Translations under genes and position numbers: made by a program
Shown: positions 34,352 to 45,709 of the stretch, piece by piece
How positions within the stretch are numbered: the stretch's first letter is position 1
Layout of the letters: each line of letters opens with the position of its first letter
Assembly: GCA_019155205.2 (NCBI GenBank)
Contig: JAHNZQ020000079.1
Coordinates: 1,104,376 to 1,168,375, forward strand
Length of the DNA: 64,000 nt
DNA from: Gracilaria vermiculophylla
Taxonomy: Eukaryota; Rhodophyta; Florideophyceae; Gracilariales; Gracilariaceae
Reading direction: 5' to 3'
The notes under the pieces: model-generated
The model's database searches: none
The model's input: only the letters and a program-made list of their open reading frames with translations
Told to the model about the DNA's origin: nothing

Positions 34352-34735
34352 CTACAATTCTGTTAAGCAACAGAAGAAATCGAACAAAAGCAATACCGAA
34401 AATATTTCCGGAGGTGATGAGAAAGCTGAACGTCCAATGGGTAGAAAGGTGGCCAAGACAGAGTATATTAAACAAACGCATGATGAGGTTAAGCAGAAGA
34501 CTGCCGAAGAAGCTTTAATGCTGCAAAAGAATCGAGCAGATTAGATCCATCGTCACAACGATATAGCTCTGTTTACCTTGTCAGGAGATTTCAGTGCGGA
34601 AGCGCAAGAAATTTTCCGTATATCACGCAAGAGGGTTTTCGAAAAACGTAAGAAAAAGGAAGCTGAAAGAGAAGAGCATGCAAAGAGGCAAGACACGGAA
34701 GTCCTCGACGCGAATCCTTTACCACTTTCTCCTTA
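34352..34735 (+). pseudogene. PIF/Harbinger pair 1: accessory protein C-terminal part
   Basis: A plus frame running from the LTR edge encodes AERPMGRKVAKTEYIKQ followed by a charged helical segment (KRVFEKRKKKEAEREEH), with a stop at about 34,542. The RP-x-GRK-x-AK pattern followed by a coiled coil is typical of the C-terminal part of the NAM-associated/Myb-like accessory protein of plant-type PIF elements. It converges with the transposase on the other strand at 34,811-35,835. Confidence 0.5.
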
Positions 34736-34810
34736 AATTGTTCCGGAAAAGTCTTCCTCCTCTTCGAAAAGCGGAGCTCTTGGAGGGCATTCCCGAACGT
34801 CTGTATCCTT

Positions 34811-35835
34811 TCATGAGTCTCCATGGAGGGTCCAGAAATTGTCTTGAACATCGTGTTGCAGTTCTCGCGGCTTCAATATGTCCCAGAAAAACTTCTCTCC
34901 CTGACATAGTCCATATATAGACGTCTTCATTGCGTAAATAATTTCATCTTCCGCCCAAACAGGTTGCCCAAAGTACACTGTTTCTTTTCGATCTTCTGAT
35001 TGTGCGTTTGCCCATATCTTTTCTTCTTCAGTAAATCCTTCAGTGACCATCATATCGTGAAAAATTAGGCCGCAATACATGACGTCGTGCATGGTACTTA
35101 CTCCCCAAAAACGCGATGGGCGTTTCAGTATATGCCATCTGCTTTGCAGAACTCCAAAGGCTCGTTCAACATCTTTTTGGGGTCCTTCCTGCGACAATGA
35201 GAAATTTTTTTCTTTCCTTGTCACAGGGTTTTGCACAGTGTGCACGAACAGCGGATACTCCAGATAAGCACCGTCGCATAGAAATTAAGGAACATGGTGT
35301 TGTCTTCCGTTGACTGTGTAGGAAGCCTTGGGGGGAAAGCTACCATCACAGATTTCGTTCTTCAATGGGGATGTTCCCAATACATTTACATCATTTGCAC
35401 TTCCTGGTGTACCAAAAGAAGGCAGTCCAGATGTATAGCTTTTCGTCAGAAATAGCCTCCAAGGGCACAGCAGCCTTCTTTTACTTGCCCTGATACTGTC
35501 CACGCCATGCCACAGGGCAATTTTTCCACATCCATTTGCAGCAGTCTATACTGCCAATCATCCATGGGAAGATAATACCTCTGGCTCGCTGTTGAATCTT
35601 TTGCAAATCATCTTCAACTGGGCATCGTAGCTATGTATCTCCAAACGCTGCAACTACACTTTTACAAAACTTCTTCAAGCATTGAGATGCGGTTGATTCA
35701 CTCATTCTATTATAATCATCGAGAATGTCTGCCGCCCTGCCGTATGCGAGTAATCGCAAGGTTGCAGTTACCTTTTGATCAACACGAAAACCGAAAACTC
35801 TTGTACAGTCTGTGCGGTATTGAAAATAAGTACAG
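34811..35835 (-). pseudogene. PIF/Harbinger pair 1: transposase (Plant_tran type)
   Basis: One minus-strand frame reads almost throughout: FGFRVDQKVTATLRLLAYG, RMSESTASQCLKKFC, GIIFPWMIGSIDCCKW (first Asp), WKNCPVAWHG, FGTPGSANDVNVL, CDGAYLEYPLF (second Asp) and GPQKDVERAFGVLQSRW (third acidic residue). This is the pfam04827-type Harbinger transposase. Two in-frame stops, near 35,627 and at 35,285-35,287, inactivate it. The frame otherwise stays open for about 340 codons, so the decay is recent compared with pair 3. Confidence 0.8.
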
Positions 35836-36552
35836 TTCTCTTGTAGCGTTTGGCATATCCTGTCAAATACTACTCTACATATGCGGAAGCGACGACAAAA
35901 TTGGTGATTGCAATAGACAGAGGTGGGCGCCAGATAGTCTTTGTACAGCCGGTAGAAGCTCTCATGTCTATGGCGGTCAATGTTCGGAGTTGCACCGCGC
36001 TGGGATCCTCCATGATGTCTTTTCGCAGTTGTGCTGTCTTAGGTTCTCAGCTAGTGACCCATAAGCTTGTAAAGAGCGTCTCCTATCTCGTCTTAGAGAA
36101 CGGGGGAGGCCATGGCGAACAATCATGGAAGGTGCCCTACCTGTGGAGATGGTCGCCGGCCGAGCTTGCGATCAAAACATCAATTTAGACAAAGCCAACT
36201 ATGGCGCGCCACGTCTGAAGCGTTTTGGTTGTTTGCTCGTCCCCCGACCTCTTCAGTGGAGATGCTTTAACCCAGAATGGCAGACTTGACTAATATGCTT
36301 GACAAGTTACACACTGGAAAGCGTGTGACATGGTATTAATCACGTTGTAACGAATTCATTACAGATATTACGAAATGGATACTTCTGCAAAGCCTTTGTG
36401 CCAATTAACTTCATTACAGAAGCTTCTGCACTTCTACCAGCTTTTCGCACATTACTAATACTTTACAATTACGCACGTTTGTAATTCTACCAAAGGGCGT
36501 ATTACTTCAGAATTCGGGCTTTCACTTTCGCCTCTATCCTTCCCTTACTAGC
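35836..36552. other. Unassigned spacer between two Harbinger remnants
   Basis: A 112-codon plus frame (35,850-36,188) is present without a recognisable domain. The rest is AT-rich with no signal. Confidence 0.3.
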
Positions 36553-36558
36553 AACGCA

Positions 36559-37729
36559 TTGCTGCGCAAGTCAACTTTGCAAGCTAATACGAAGGCCCTG
36601 TCTCTTCGTAACGCCCGAAAATGGAGGTCTATTCTTCTTCTTTTCATTCAGAGACGTGCGCAAAGTCCGAGGTCAGTACAAACCGAGGTCATGTCTATAC
36701 CGCTAAATCATTATGATAGAGCTCGCCTCAACTACCAAATATTCGTATTACATAGTCGTCTCGTTTTGATGACTTCTTTTGAAGATGTATTCGCAAACAT
36801 GAACGATGCCACCTGCTTAATTTCTGAAGTCCGATATACCTCGAATCGTGTGCTTTGCGCAAGGACAGGTTGTTGAGTACGTGACCAGTCGCAACCGTTG
36901 TTTCAGTTCTGCTCTACTAACAATATGCATCACTCTCAAACGGTTGGCCACACCTTTTCGTTAGACAGATGTCGAGCTATTGTCCCAAAAATACGCTTCA
37001 CAGCTGTGTGAGATATTTCGGGAAGGCAGGGAGACCCTCATCAACAACAGAGGGCACCTTTTAACTGGATCTCTGAGTGGCCTTTTTATTGAAAACAACG
37101 CTGAACAGTATGCTGCTGCCGTGGGAAACAAGTGTCGTGCCCTACTAAACTGTATCGGCTTCATAGATGGTACCGTTATTGGAATTGCGAGGCCATCCGA
37201 CTGCGGACTACAAGCAAGAGTGTACAATAAACACAAGAGAAAAGACAGTTTGAATTTTCAGGCTATAAAAATGCCGGATGGCATGTTCATGCACGTATTC
37301 GACCTACTTAAGGGGCGCAGGCACAACGGGATTGTTTATGTGAGGCCTGGAATCGATGCGCAGCTAGAGAAGTTCTTATTCTTCGCCGAAAAACAATTCT
37401 GCATCTACACAGACAGCAGTTTCAACGAGCGCGGGTACCTCAGGATTCCATTCAAAGGGTCTGAACTGAGCCAAAACGAAGCTGTTTTTAACAGAGCCAT
37501 TTCTAGCGCACGAACAATCGTCGAGTGGATGTTTTAAGATGTTGAACAGTACTGGAGCACTGTTGACTACAAACACAAAATGCGTGTTCTACAGTGTCCA
37601 GTTGGCTTACTGTACGTAGGCAGCATGCTCTTGTCGAACGCAAGAAGCACGCTCTACTCTAATCAAGTAGCAGCGTACTTTGACTGTAAACCCCCTACTT
37701 TGGAAAAGTTCATTGACTGGCGTAATTAA
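36559..37729 (+). pseudogene. PIF/Harbinger pair 2: transposase (DDE_Tnp_4 type)
   Basis: After a weak N-terminal frame (36,559-36,876), a second frame gives ALLTICITLKRLATPFR, then a TAG at about 36,961, then QKYASQLCEIFREG. The longest open part (36,980-37,537) contains CIGFIDGTVIGIARPS (first Asp), YNKHKRKDSLNFQAIKMPDG, CIYTDSSFNERGY (second Asp, with TDSS in place of GDPA/GDSGY) and SSARTIVEWMF (Glu). Past a stop at 37,538 the same frame carries the conserved C-terminus, PPTLEKFIDWRN. It is another clearly inactivated copy and is divergent in sequence from pairs 1 and 3. Confidence 0.8.
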
Positions 37730-37774
37730 ATGTAGGGCAATGAAACGAGTGTAGCGACAAGCAGTGCTTAGTGT

Positions 37775-38640
37775 TTACCGCGGAGTTGTGAAGCGCAGCC
37801 CTTCTGAGTCTGCATCAACGTTATCTTTCGCGTGGATGGCGTCGCGTTGCGACAAAGGCGCCGGGCCAGTTCCGCTTGAACCACCGAGCTTGTCGACGAA
37901 AACCTCCATCGTGAAGTGCAATTTGTCGAGCTCAAGCTTAGCGGTTCTCTCGCGGTCCTGTTGGCGCTCAAAACGATGTTTTTCGCGCTCGACTTTGCGA
38001 GAGCGATGACGATTGGACTCTTCTTCAAACCTCGCGCGATCAAGTTGGAGCCTCTCCGTCTCAACCTCGTGCCGGGTATTATCAACTTTTTTCATCACAA
38101 AAACAAACACCGCAATATCGTTTTCAAATAGCTGGCCGAAGCCAGGTGTACTCGATCGTGACGCACCTCGCCGCTGTTTCCTCGAAGTGAGGACATCCTC
38201 GCGGGTGGTTTCGTCTTCATCCTCCATGGCGCTGCTGCTAACCGTCCGAATAACTGCACGTTCACACGATGTAGCACCAAGACGATCCTGTTCTTCATCT
38301 CTTTCCAAAATGTTTTGCCGCTTAGAGTTTCTCTCGGCCTCAGCTGCCTCCTTTTCTTCCCTCATGAGAGAAAGAAGTTCGTGTAACTCGCCGACTTCGT
38401 CACCTATCCCGCTCATGCGCGCTTCGATTTTTTCTCGTTCATCAAAGCGCGCTTGCAGCCGCTTGTATTGATCTTGTACGCTCTTTCACGAAACAGAAGA
38501 TGACACTTTGCGTGTAGCGTTCACCTTTCATGCAGCTATCTCAAAGCGTTCTCATGTTTGCCCATTACGTTGTGCGATATGAGCTTTTGCTGCAGCTGTT
38601 TCGCGAACCAGTATCAAATGCTCAGTCGGGGGGAATCATA
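37775..38640 (-). pseudogene. PIF/Harbinger pair 2: accessory Myb-like/coiled-coil protein
   Basis: The open part (38,416-37,775; 213 codons) is almost entirely charged helix: MREEKEAAEAERNSKRQN and a long Arg/Glu-rich coiled coil. Upstream the same frame, with several stops, gives ETAAAKAHIAQRNGQT and SVQDQYKRLQARFDERE. This is the helix pattern of the trihelix/Myb-like DNA-binding domain in Harbinger ORF1 proteins. It ends 46 bp from the transposase stop, tail to tail. Confidence 0.6.
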
Positions 38641-38797
38641 AACGACGCCGGCGTGGTGTTAAATCTGCTGATTTTTGCTGAAGATCCCTGCTGTTGTTTG
38701 GTGGAGGTATTGGTGAGTCGGTCGGACAGAAGTGCTCCGTCATTGTGGGTTGCGGATGGAGATCGCTTCGGTGGTGTGCTTGGATCTGGATGATGTA

Positions 38798-39970
38798 CAG
38801 ACTGTTTTAGAAACATACGACATGCTGTGGAATCTCAAAAAAACTACAAAATGTATACTGTACGCCTACAAAAATAGGTTTCAGAAAAAAGTAAAGACAA
38901 AAAATCGTTTCAAAAACATATGATCATCAATATCAAATCTTTACTGCGCGACGTTTAATAGTTTATTTTGCATCCTTTTGCTGTATAACGCTAATACAAC
39001 GTTTAGGTGTCTAATTAATGTTCATTTTTACAGTTGAAACTGTTATAGATTTCCAGCAATTTTTAATACAGTGTTTGAGTTCAAAAACTGTCTGCCATTG
39101 CCTTCTATGCGCATAAAGCATCCTCGCCAGCAGTCTCCAAACGTTTGCAGTTGGTTTCAAAACTGGTGGGCGCGCCGGTCACTCAAAAACAGATACTTCA
39201 GACCCCTGTAGCCAATTTTTGATTAAAAATGAAGTCTGTAGAGGCGGATTATCCAGTTGAAAAATGAAAATTTTTTCCTTAAAACGTAAACCAAACGGTA
39301 GCAAATAATTATGTAGAAGTTCTTGATATCCTTTTGCATTCATGTTTGTTTCAATAAAGGCAGTTTCCGTTAGACCGTTTTTAGAAAAGCCTGCCCAAAC
39401 CATTACAGAGCCTCCACCTGAATGCCTGGTATAAAACTAATGACGTTCCTTGCGTAGATCTGGCCAATAGAATTTGTAGCAATGTGGTCCGTCTAAATTA
39501 AACTTTTTTTCATCAGTAAATATAGCATTTTCCCATTCTTTATTCCAGTAAGCTTTTCCAGTACACTAGACAACTCTCTTCTGCTTGTGATGGTCTTGAA
39601 GAAAGAAAGTGTTTTTCATTTTTTATATTTAAAAACATTCGTGCTTTTTATTTGTCTCTATGGAGGAGATTTAGAAACGTTTAAATTGAGATTTTTGCCA
39701 ATTTTTTTGCACGATATTTTTCCTTCACATATCTTCTTTTTAATGCCTCTTTTATCTGCTGGGCTGAGCTTTTTAGGGAGTTGCGGAGATCGTTGTAATC
39801 CATAGAGAGTCGGGTGTTTGAGAAATGCAGCAATTCTGACCCTAGAACGCTTTAATGTTTTAGCTATAGCACTGTTGGAATGTTTCTTGTCGTGTAACTT
39901 TATGATTTGAAGCTGGTTTTGCTGGGAAAGTGGCGGGCGTTCAGCCATTCTCACTAGAAAGAAGACGGTG
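38798..39970 (-). mobile_element. Tc1-C: decayed Tc1/mariner element, invaded by Tc1-D
   Basis: The left TIR CAGACTGTTTTAGAAACATA begins at 38,798 after TA. Transposase remnants on the minus strand include ESEVSVFE (39,179 frame) and the N-terminal helix-turn-helix MAERPPLSQQNQLQIIKLHD (from about 39,948). At its promoter side the element stops at gaagacggtgTA, where the TIR of Tc1-D begins. The continuation cacatatct..., seen in relatives, is lost here, which indicates insertion of Tc1-D at that TA followed by loss of the outer end. Confidence 0.7.
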
Positions 39971-39972
39971 TA

Positions 39973-41200
39973 TAGACTGTTTCAAAAACATACGACATGA
40001 TGTGAAATCTAAAAAAACTACCAAATGTATACTGTACGCCTGCAAAATAGGTTTCAAAAATAAGTAAAGTCAATAAACCGTTTCAAAAACATATGATCAT
40101 CAATAACAAATCTTTACTGCATAACGCTCAATAGTTTATTTTGCATCATTTTTGCTGTATAACACTAATGCAACGTTTTGGCATCGAATTGATGTACTTT
40201 TCTACAATTGAAACTGTTATAGATTTCCAGCAATTTTTAATACAGTGTTTGAGTTCAAAAACTGTCTGAAATTGCCTTCCATGCGCATAAACCATCCTCG
40301 CCAGCATTCCCCAAACGTTTTCAAGTGGGTTCAAATATAGTGAGCGCGCCGGCCATTCTAAAACAGATACTTCAGACTCCTGTAGCCAATTTTTTAATAA
40401 AGAAAAAGTATGTACAGGCGCATTATCCTGTTGAAAAATGAATTTTTCTTCATGAAAACATAAACCAAATGGTAGCAAATAGTTGTATAGAACTGCTTGA
40501 TATTTTTCCTCATTCATGTTTGTTTCAACAAATGCAGTTTCCGTTAGACGTTTTTCAGAAATGCATGCCCAAACCATTACAGAGCCTCCTTCTGAATGCC
40601 TCGTATAAAACTCATGACTTTCCTTACGAAGATCGTGCCAATAAATTTTGTAGCAATCTGGTCCGTCCAAATTGAACTTTTTTTCATGAGTAAAAATAAG
40701 AGTTTCCAAATTTTTTTTCCAGTAAGAATTTCTAGCACACCAGGCAACTCTCTTATGCTTATGATGGTCTTGAAGAAAGAAATGTTTTTTAATTTTTTTA
40801 TATTTAAATAAATCTGTGCTGTTTATCTGCCTCCATACAATTGATTTAAAAACGTTGAGATTAAGATGTTTTCCAATTTTTTTGCACGATACTTTACCTT
40901 CGCACAGCTCCCTTTTAATTCCTCTTTTATTTGCTGGGCTGGGCTTCTTTCGGCGTCCCGGAGATCGTTTTAATCCATAAAGAGTCGGGTTTTTGAGAAA
41001 AGTAGCAATTTTGACCCTAGAACGCTTTACTTTTTTAGCGATACCACTGTTAGAATGTTTTTCGGCGTTTAACGTAATGATTTAAAGCTGTTCTTGCTTG
41101 GAAAGTGGCGGGCCTCAAGCCATTTTTAATAAAAAGAAGACGGTGTACATATCTTTTTGAAACGATTTTACATAGACTGTGTGCAAAATCTAGTCTACAG
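39973..41200 (-). mobile_element. Tc1-D: nearly complete Tc1 element with DD34E transposase
   Basis: The left TIR (TAGACTGTTTCAAAAACATA) starts at 39,973. The longest transposase frame, 40,709-40,146 (187 codons), contains FIFQQDNAPVHTFS and LNPLENVWG with exactly 34 residues between the catalytic Asp and Glu, the Tc1 spacing. The N-terminal HTH part (41,125-40,740) reads with a few stops; the third codon is TGA where relatives have CGA. Its right end is split by the copia-D insertion: the sequence continues at 45,674 (acagttttggctcacctctg) and then meets Tc1-E. Confidence 0.8.
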
Positions 41201-41308
41201 TATGGCAAAGCGCACAGCTATCACACGTACTGGCGCCCATCAGTAAAACACCCAGGACCTCCGGCCTCGGCGGCCGTCGCTCCTGGGTCATCGGTTCTTG
41301 TCGTCACA
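41201..41308 (+). repeat. Copia-D 5' LTR (108 bp)
   Basis: The LTR starts TATGGCAAAGCGCACAG and ends GTCGTCACA. It contains an 8-bp perfect hairpin stem, ACCCAGGA with TCCTGGGT, around a GC-rich loop. It is 68 bp shorter than its partner. Confidence 0.85.
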
Positions 41309-41323
41309 GGTTATGGCCCCGGC
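41309..41323 (+). other. Copia-D primer-binding site
   Basis: GGTTATGGCCCCGGC directly follows the LTR. It differs at two positions from the exact initiator tRNA-Met half complement seen at 23,848. Confidence 0.65.
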
Positions 41324-41346
41324 TGCAGCTCCAATCTCCGACAGAC

Positions 41347-44300
41347 TTGCATGACTACTACGACGCCAAGACCGGTCAGAAACTGAACAATACATTCAAG
41401 ATCTTCTCCAAAACTGCAATACTTCTCGACGAAGAATTATCTCCAACCAGCCTCTCAGTCGCTGTCTGCTCTACCTTTTCTTCAAGCGCAACAATAGAAT
41501 CCTTATCTCAACCAAAACTTTCCTATCAAAACTTCACCTTTTGCAAAGATGCTCTAACGATCAATGCCGCCCTGCTTGATGCCAAACAACTACTCCTGTC
41601 CGACCTTACAATTCCCACTGATCCTGTTGAACATACTTCACAGACGAAAAAGACGTACAAGGTAAAGGCTCTCATTATGCAGAGTATTCCCGAGCACATC
41701 ATTGAACAACTTCCCAAAAACATCTTGGTCAAATCTCCCTTTCACATTCTCAACATTCTCACCAATCATGTCCGTCAGACGAATATGGAGGACCACGACG
41801 CCCTGGACTCAGAGGCTCGCGCGATCACCTTCACCTCCGGAATGAGCATTAAGGATTATATAACTCAGCACATGTCGATCCGCACCAAGATGCTCAACGC
41901 AGAATTCCCAAACATATCTGATGAGCGAACTACCGTGAAGTATCTCATATATGGCCTTAAATCCAACCCCGATTTTTACCAACTTGCCATAGTCATGGCT
42001 GGGTCGCCTCCTCCATCCATACGAGAGTTCACAAACCGCCTTCAACAAGCCTCCTTGGTACAACAAAACATCTCCCTGCCTTCCAGCTCAACTCCGTACT
42101 CCTTCCTTCCACCCTCTCAGCCACGCCCCCCATCTACCGTACGTCCTCGTCATGCTCGTGGCAAATCATTTTCCAATCATCCTCGCCCCACCGGGTACAC
42201 TGGAAAATGGTGCCGTATACACGGCTGCGTGACTCACAGCGACGACGAATGCACTCTCCAAAAGATCAAGGTCGAAGCCCAAGCCCACACGGTCGAGCCC
42301 CTGCCGCCAGCACAGGACCTCATTCAGGAACTTTTGATTCGCATGCGTACTTTGGATCAGAACCTAGACTCAGATGGTCCCTCTGCCAATAACGGTACGT
42401 ACGTCCTCGATTCTGTGGCCCACCCATCTCACCTCGCCAAACTACAACCCTCCATGGCCCCTGTCCATCACCCCAATCACACCATCTCTGCCTCTGGGCA
42501 CGTATCTCCAATTACTCACCAGGGACCCGTCTCGATACCGACAACGCGTGAATCACTTCGCCTCGCAAATGCCATTTACGCACCGAACATTCGGCGAAAT
42601 CTCCTCTCCATCGCATCCCTTGCCACTCGTTATGGGCTCGTTGCATTCTCACCTCGCAGGGCTGCGATCATTCATACACCTCATCCACCTCGTAAACATG
42701 GACTCATTGCTACTGCCTCCCTCGTCAATTACCAGTACCTCCTTGACACCCCTCATCGTGCCCTTAGCGCTCGCACGCATTCGCGGCGCGCTTCACACCA
42801 TCTCCCGAAATCACAGCCTCCTCCTGTCGAGGCTACTGCTAACCAGCCTGCTCTGCCCCGCATCCCTAACCTTACCGCCCTCCATCGACAACACCGCAAA
42901 ACAAATGGCCCATGGCTCTCCTCACATGCCCCACCATCAACATTCCCACCGGTGTCGTCAGTCACACACGACTTCATGATCTGGCATCTGAAACTTGGCC
43001 ACATCCATCCCAAACCCCTTCAGCTCATGGCACGAAACAACCTGCTCCCGAATCTTCCAGTCTCACTTCGTCACACACCCCCAAAGTTACACTGCAAAGG
43101 CTGCCGAGAAGGAAAATCCAAACCCCAACCTCACCGCCGCACAACTCACGCCTATACCCCGGGAGCGTACATATCAATCGACACCTGTGGACCACTCACT
43201 ACCCCATCCCGCCAAGGAAACAGCCACATTCTCGTTGCCATCGATGCCGCATCACGCTTCCTACACATCGAATTTCTCCGATCCCGCTCCGAAGCCCTGC
43301 CCAAACTTCTTGACATTCTCACTCACATACACGCCACACACCGCCAACACCACTTCCATCTACGCAGTGACAACGCCAAAGAGCTCACATCCACAGCATT
43401 CCAAGCATCTATGGCCTCCCGTGGCATTCGCTTCCATGCAACTGTTCCATACTCCCCTCAAGAAAATTCCATCGCGAAACGGATGAACGGAACCCTTCTC
43501 AACTCTGCCCGCGCATCGCTCAGTCACAGCCGACTCCCTCTTCCCTACTGGCAGGACGCCATGACCCACGCTGCATTCAAATACAACATTTCTTACCACT
43601 CCACTATTCACAACCTTCCCCACACTATTTGGTATGGACAACCGCCAACACTGCGGCACATCTTTCCATTCGGCCAACTAGTCACCGTTCCCAGGCTCGA
43701 GCCGAACAAGAAAAAACTACACCGCCGCGCAGACCCGGTTCGTTACCTCCATCCACTCAGTCTCACACACATCAAGGTCTGGAACATACTTCGGCACCGT
43801 GATGCATCCTGTCGCATCATCGACTTCCAACCATACGACCCCTCCAAGGATCCTTACACCACATTCTCCCGAGCATTTGTCGCCATAACCTCGCGTACAC
43901 AACACGTGTCCCGCCCACCACGCTCACGAAAAGAGGCAGCCAAATATCCCGACGCCTCGAAATGGGCGCATGCTCACAACAAAGAACTTGACCAGCTTGA
44001 TGCAATGAAAGCGCTTCGATGGACTTCCACGCTCCCCGCCACTGCCAAACCCATACCAACAATCATGCAATATCGGTACAAGACCTCTTGGAATAATGAA
44101 ATCATAGATCGCAAAGCTCGATGTGCCGTCCGCGGTGACCTCATGATCCCGACTGAGCACTTCAATCCAGAACAAACTGCCTCTTACAACGTCGACAAAA
44201 CCACCACACGCGTACTTCTATCCCTAGCGGCTCACCACCGCCTCCATCTTGAACATTTTGACCTAAAAGGCGCGTACCTTCATGAAGAGTTTGAGAACCA

Positions 44301-45522
44301 CAAGCCTGTCTATATCCGTCAACCACCCCGATTTGATGGATCCTTCAAACACAAAGAGCCCTTCGGGGAACTGATTGGAAACTTGTATGGCACCGCCTCC
44401 GCTGCATTCCTGTACACCCGAGGCCTTTATGAGCATCTCACATCCCATGGATATACCCCTCTGAAATCTGATCCAAACATGTTCTTCCAAAACTCCGACA
44501 CTGCGTTCATCATCATTGGCATCACGACTGATGACGTCCTTGCTGCTGCGTCCCATTCCACACTCCTTGATGCACTCTCTAAGACACTCAGGGCCAAATA
44601 CACCGTGAATCGTCTCGGCCAACCCTTGAAATACATTGGCTGGAACTTTGATTATTTTCCCAGTGGCTTTCGCATGCATCAGAACCACCTTATCGATGCA
44701 CTTGCATCTCGACGTCATCTCTCAAATGCAAATCCCGTCACCTCACCATTTACCAATGGTATAGATCCCCAAAATCCACAGGATCCACGACCCACTTCTT
44801 CAAAAGTCACGAAGCTGTACCAAGAGACTCCTGGCTCCGTGCGTTACATTGCGGACTCTACCCGACCGGACATCGCTTTCCTCACCAGTGCTTTAGCTCG
44901 CAACCAACGCCACCCTTCTCAACACGAATGGCTTACGTTGAAACGTCTCGTACGGTACTTGCACTCCACCAAACACCATGGACTATTTTTCTCTTATGGA
45001 CACACCCAGTCCTTAAAATCCTACACCGGTGACGACTACGCCAATCACACCACTACTCGTCGTTCTGTCTCCTGACAACTCCATTTCCTGAATGACACGC
45101 CCATTTCCTGGCGCAGTTCTCTCCATCCAACTGCCAGCCTCTGCACTTGTGAAGCGGAGTACAAAGCCGCGGCACAGGCTGTTCAGGAAATCATTTGGTC
45201 ACGCGGCTTACTGGCTGGGCTCAACTTCTCCCCGACAGCTCCCACCCCCCTTCATGTGGACAACCGAGCCGCTGTCCATATCTGCAATTCCACCTCTCCC
45301 ACTCGGCGGCGCAAACAAATTGATATTCGGCACCACTACCTGCTCGACGCCGTCCGGGACCATCACATTCTCGTTCACCACGTTCCTTCAACGCGCATGC
45401 TCGCGGATATCCTTACCAAATCGCTCAAGCCCCAATGTTTCCACCGTCTCATTCGACGCATCCCCTGCGCCTACCCTTCTCATGCGGTGGGGGGGCGTGT
45501 GGCAAAGCGCACAGACTGCTGA
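41347..45522 (+). pseudogene. Copia-D gag-pol polyprotein with inactivating changes
   Basis: The frame is open for 1,242 codons to a TGA at 45,073-45,075 and continues in the same frame to 45,522. Order: gag; the zinc-binding variant WCRIHGCVTHSDDEC (near residue 284); protease with DSV (residues 355-357) where DSG is expected; pre-integrase HLKLGHIHP...HCKGCREGK; integrase with SIDTCGP and LRSDNAKE but IAKRMNG (Lys711) at the catalytic Glu; RT with HFDLKGAYLH and GITTDDVLAA; and RNase H, interrupted by the TGA, with HVDNRAAVH and LADILTKSL after it. One substitution each in PR and IN plus the nonsense codon would block autonomous transposition. Gag and RT look intact. Confidence 0.85.
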
Positions 45523-45673
45523 CCTCGTCCACACCGCATGGTCTTCGTGAACTCGCACCCTTTGTCGTGGCAAAGCGCACAGCTATCACACGTACTGGCG
45601 CCCATCAGTAAAACACCCAGGACCTCCGGCCTCGGCGGCCGTCGCTCCTGGGTCATCGGTTCTTGTCGTCACA
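45498..45673 (+). repeat. Copia-D 3' LTR (176 bp)
   Basis: The LTR is preceded by GGTGGGGGGGCG and starts TGTGGCAAAGCGCACAG. The 16-bp motif GTGGCAAAGCGCACAG recurs at 45,567, 68 bp later. The 5' LTR retains a single copy, which explains the length difference. The end GTCACA abuts TACAG. Confidence 0.85.
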
Positions 45674-45709
45674 TACAGAACAGTTTTGGCTCACCTCTGA
45701 GGGGTATTA

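Larger units (their letters stand above)
41201..45673 (+). mobile_element. Copia-D: nearly full-length young Ty1/copia element
   Basis: Five-base target duplications TACAG flank it (41,196-41,200 and 45,674-45,678). The 5' LTR is 41,201-41,308 and the 3' LTR is 45,498-45,673. Over the shared part they are identical except for the tip (TA versus TG). The 5' LTR lacks 68 bp that lie between two 16-bp direct repeats in the 3' LTR. A primer site is at 41,309 and a G-rich polypurine tract at 45,486-45,497. One frame covers gag to RNase H. The element inserted into the terminal region of Tc1-D and is therefore younger than it. Lesions in three catalytic motifs suggest it cannot move by itself. Confidence 0.9.

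Noticed and set aside
35850..36188. A 112-codon frame as a host gene
   Set aside because: No domain, lies between two transposon remnants, and shows no supporting context. Listed only as unassigned.
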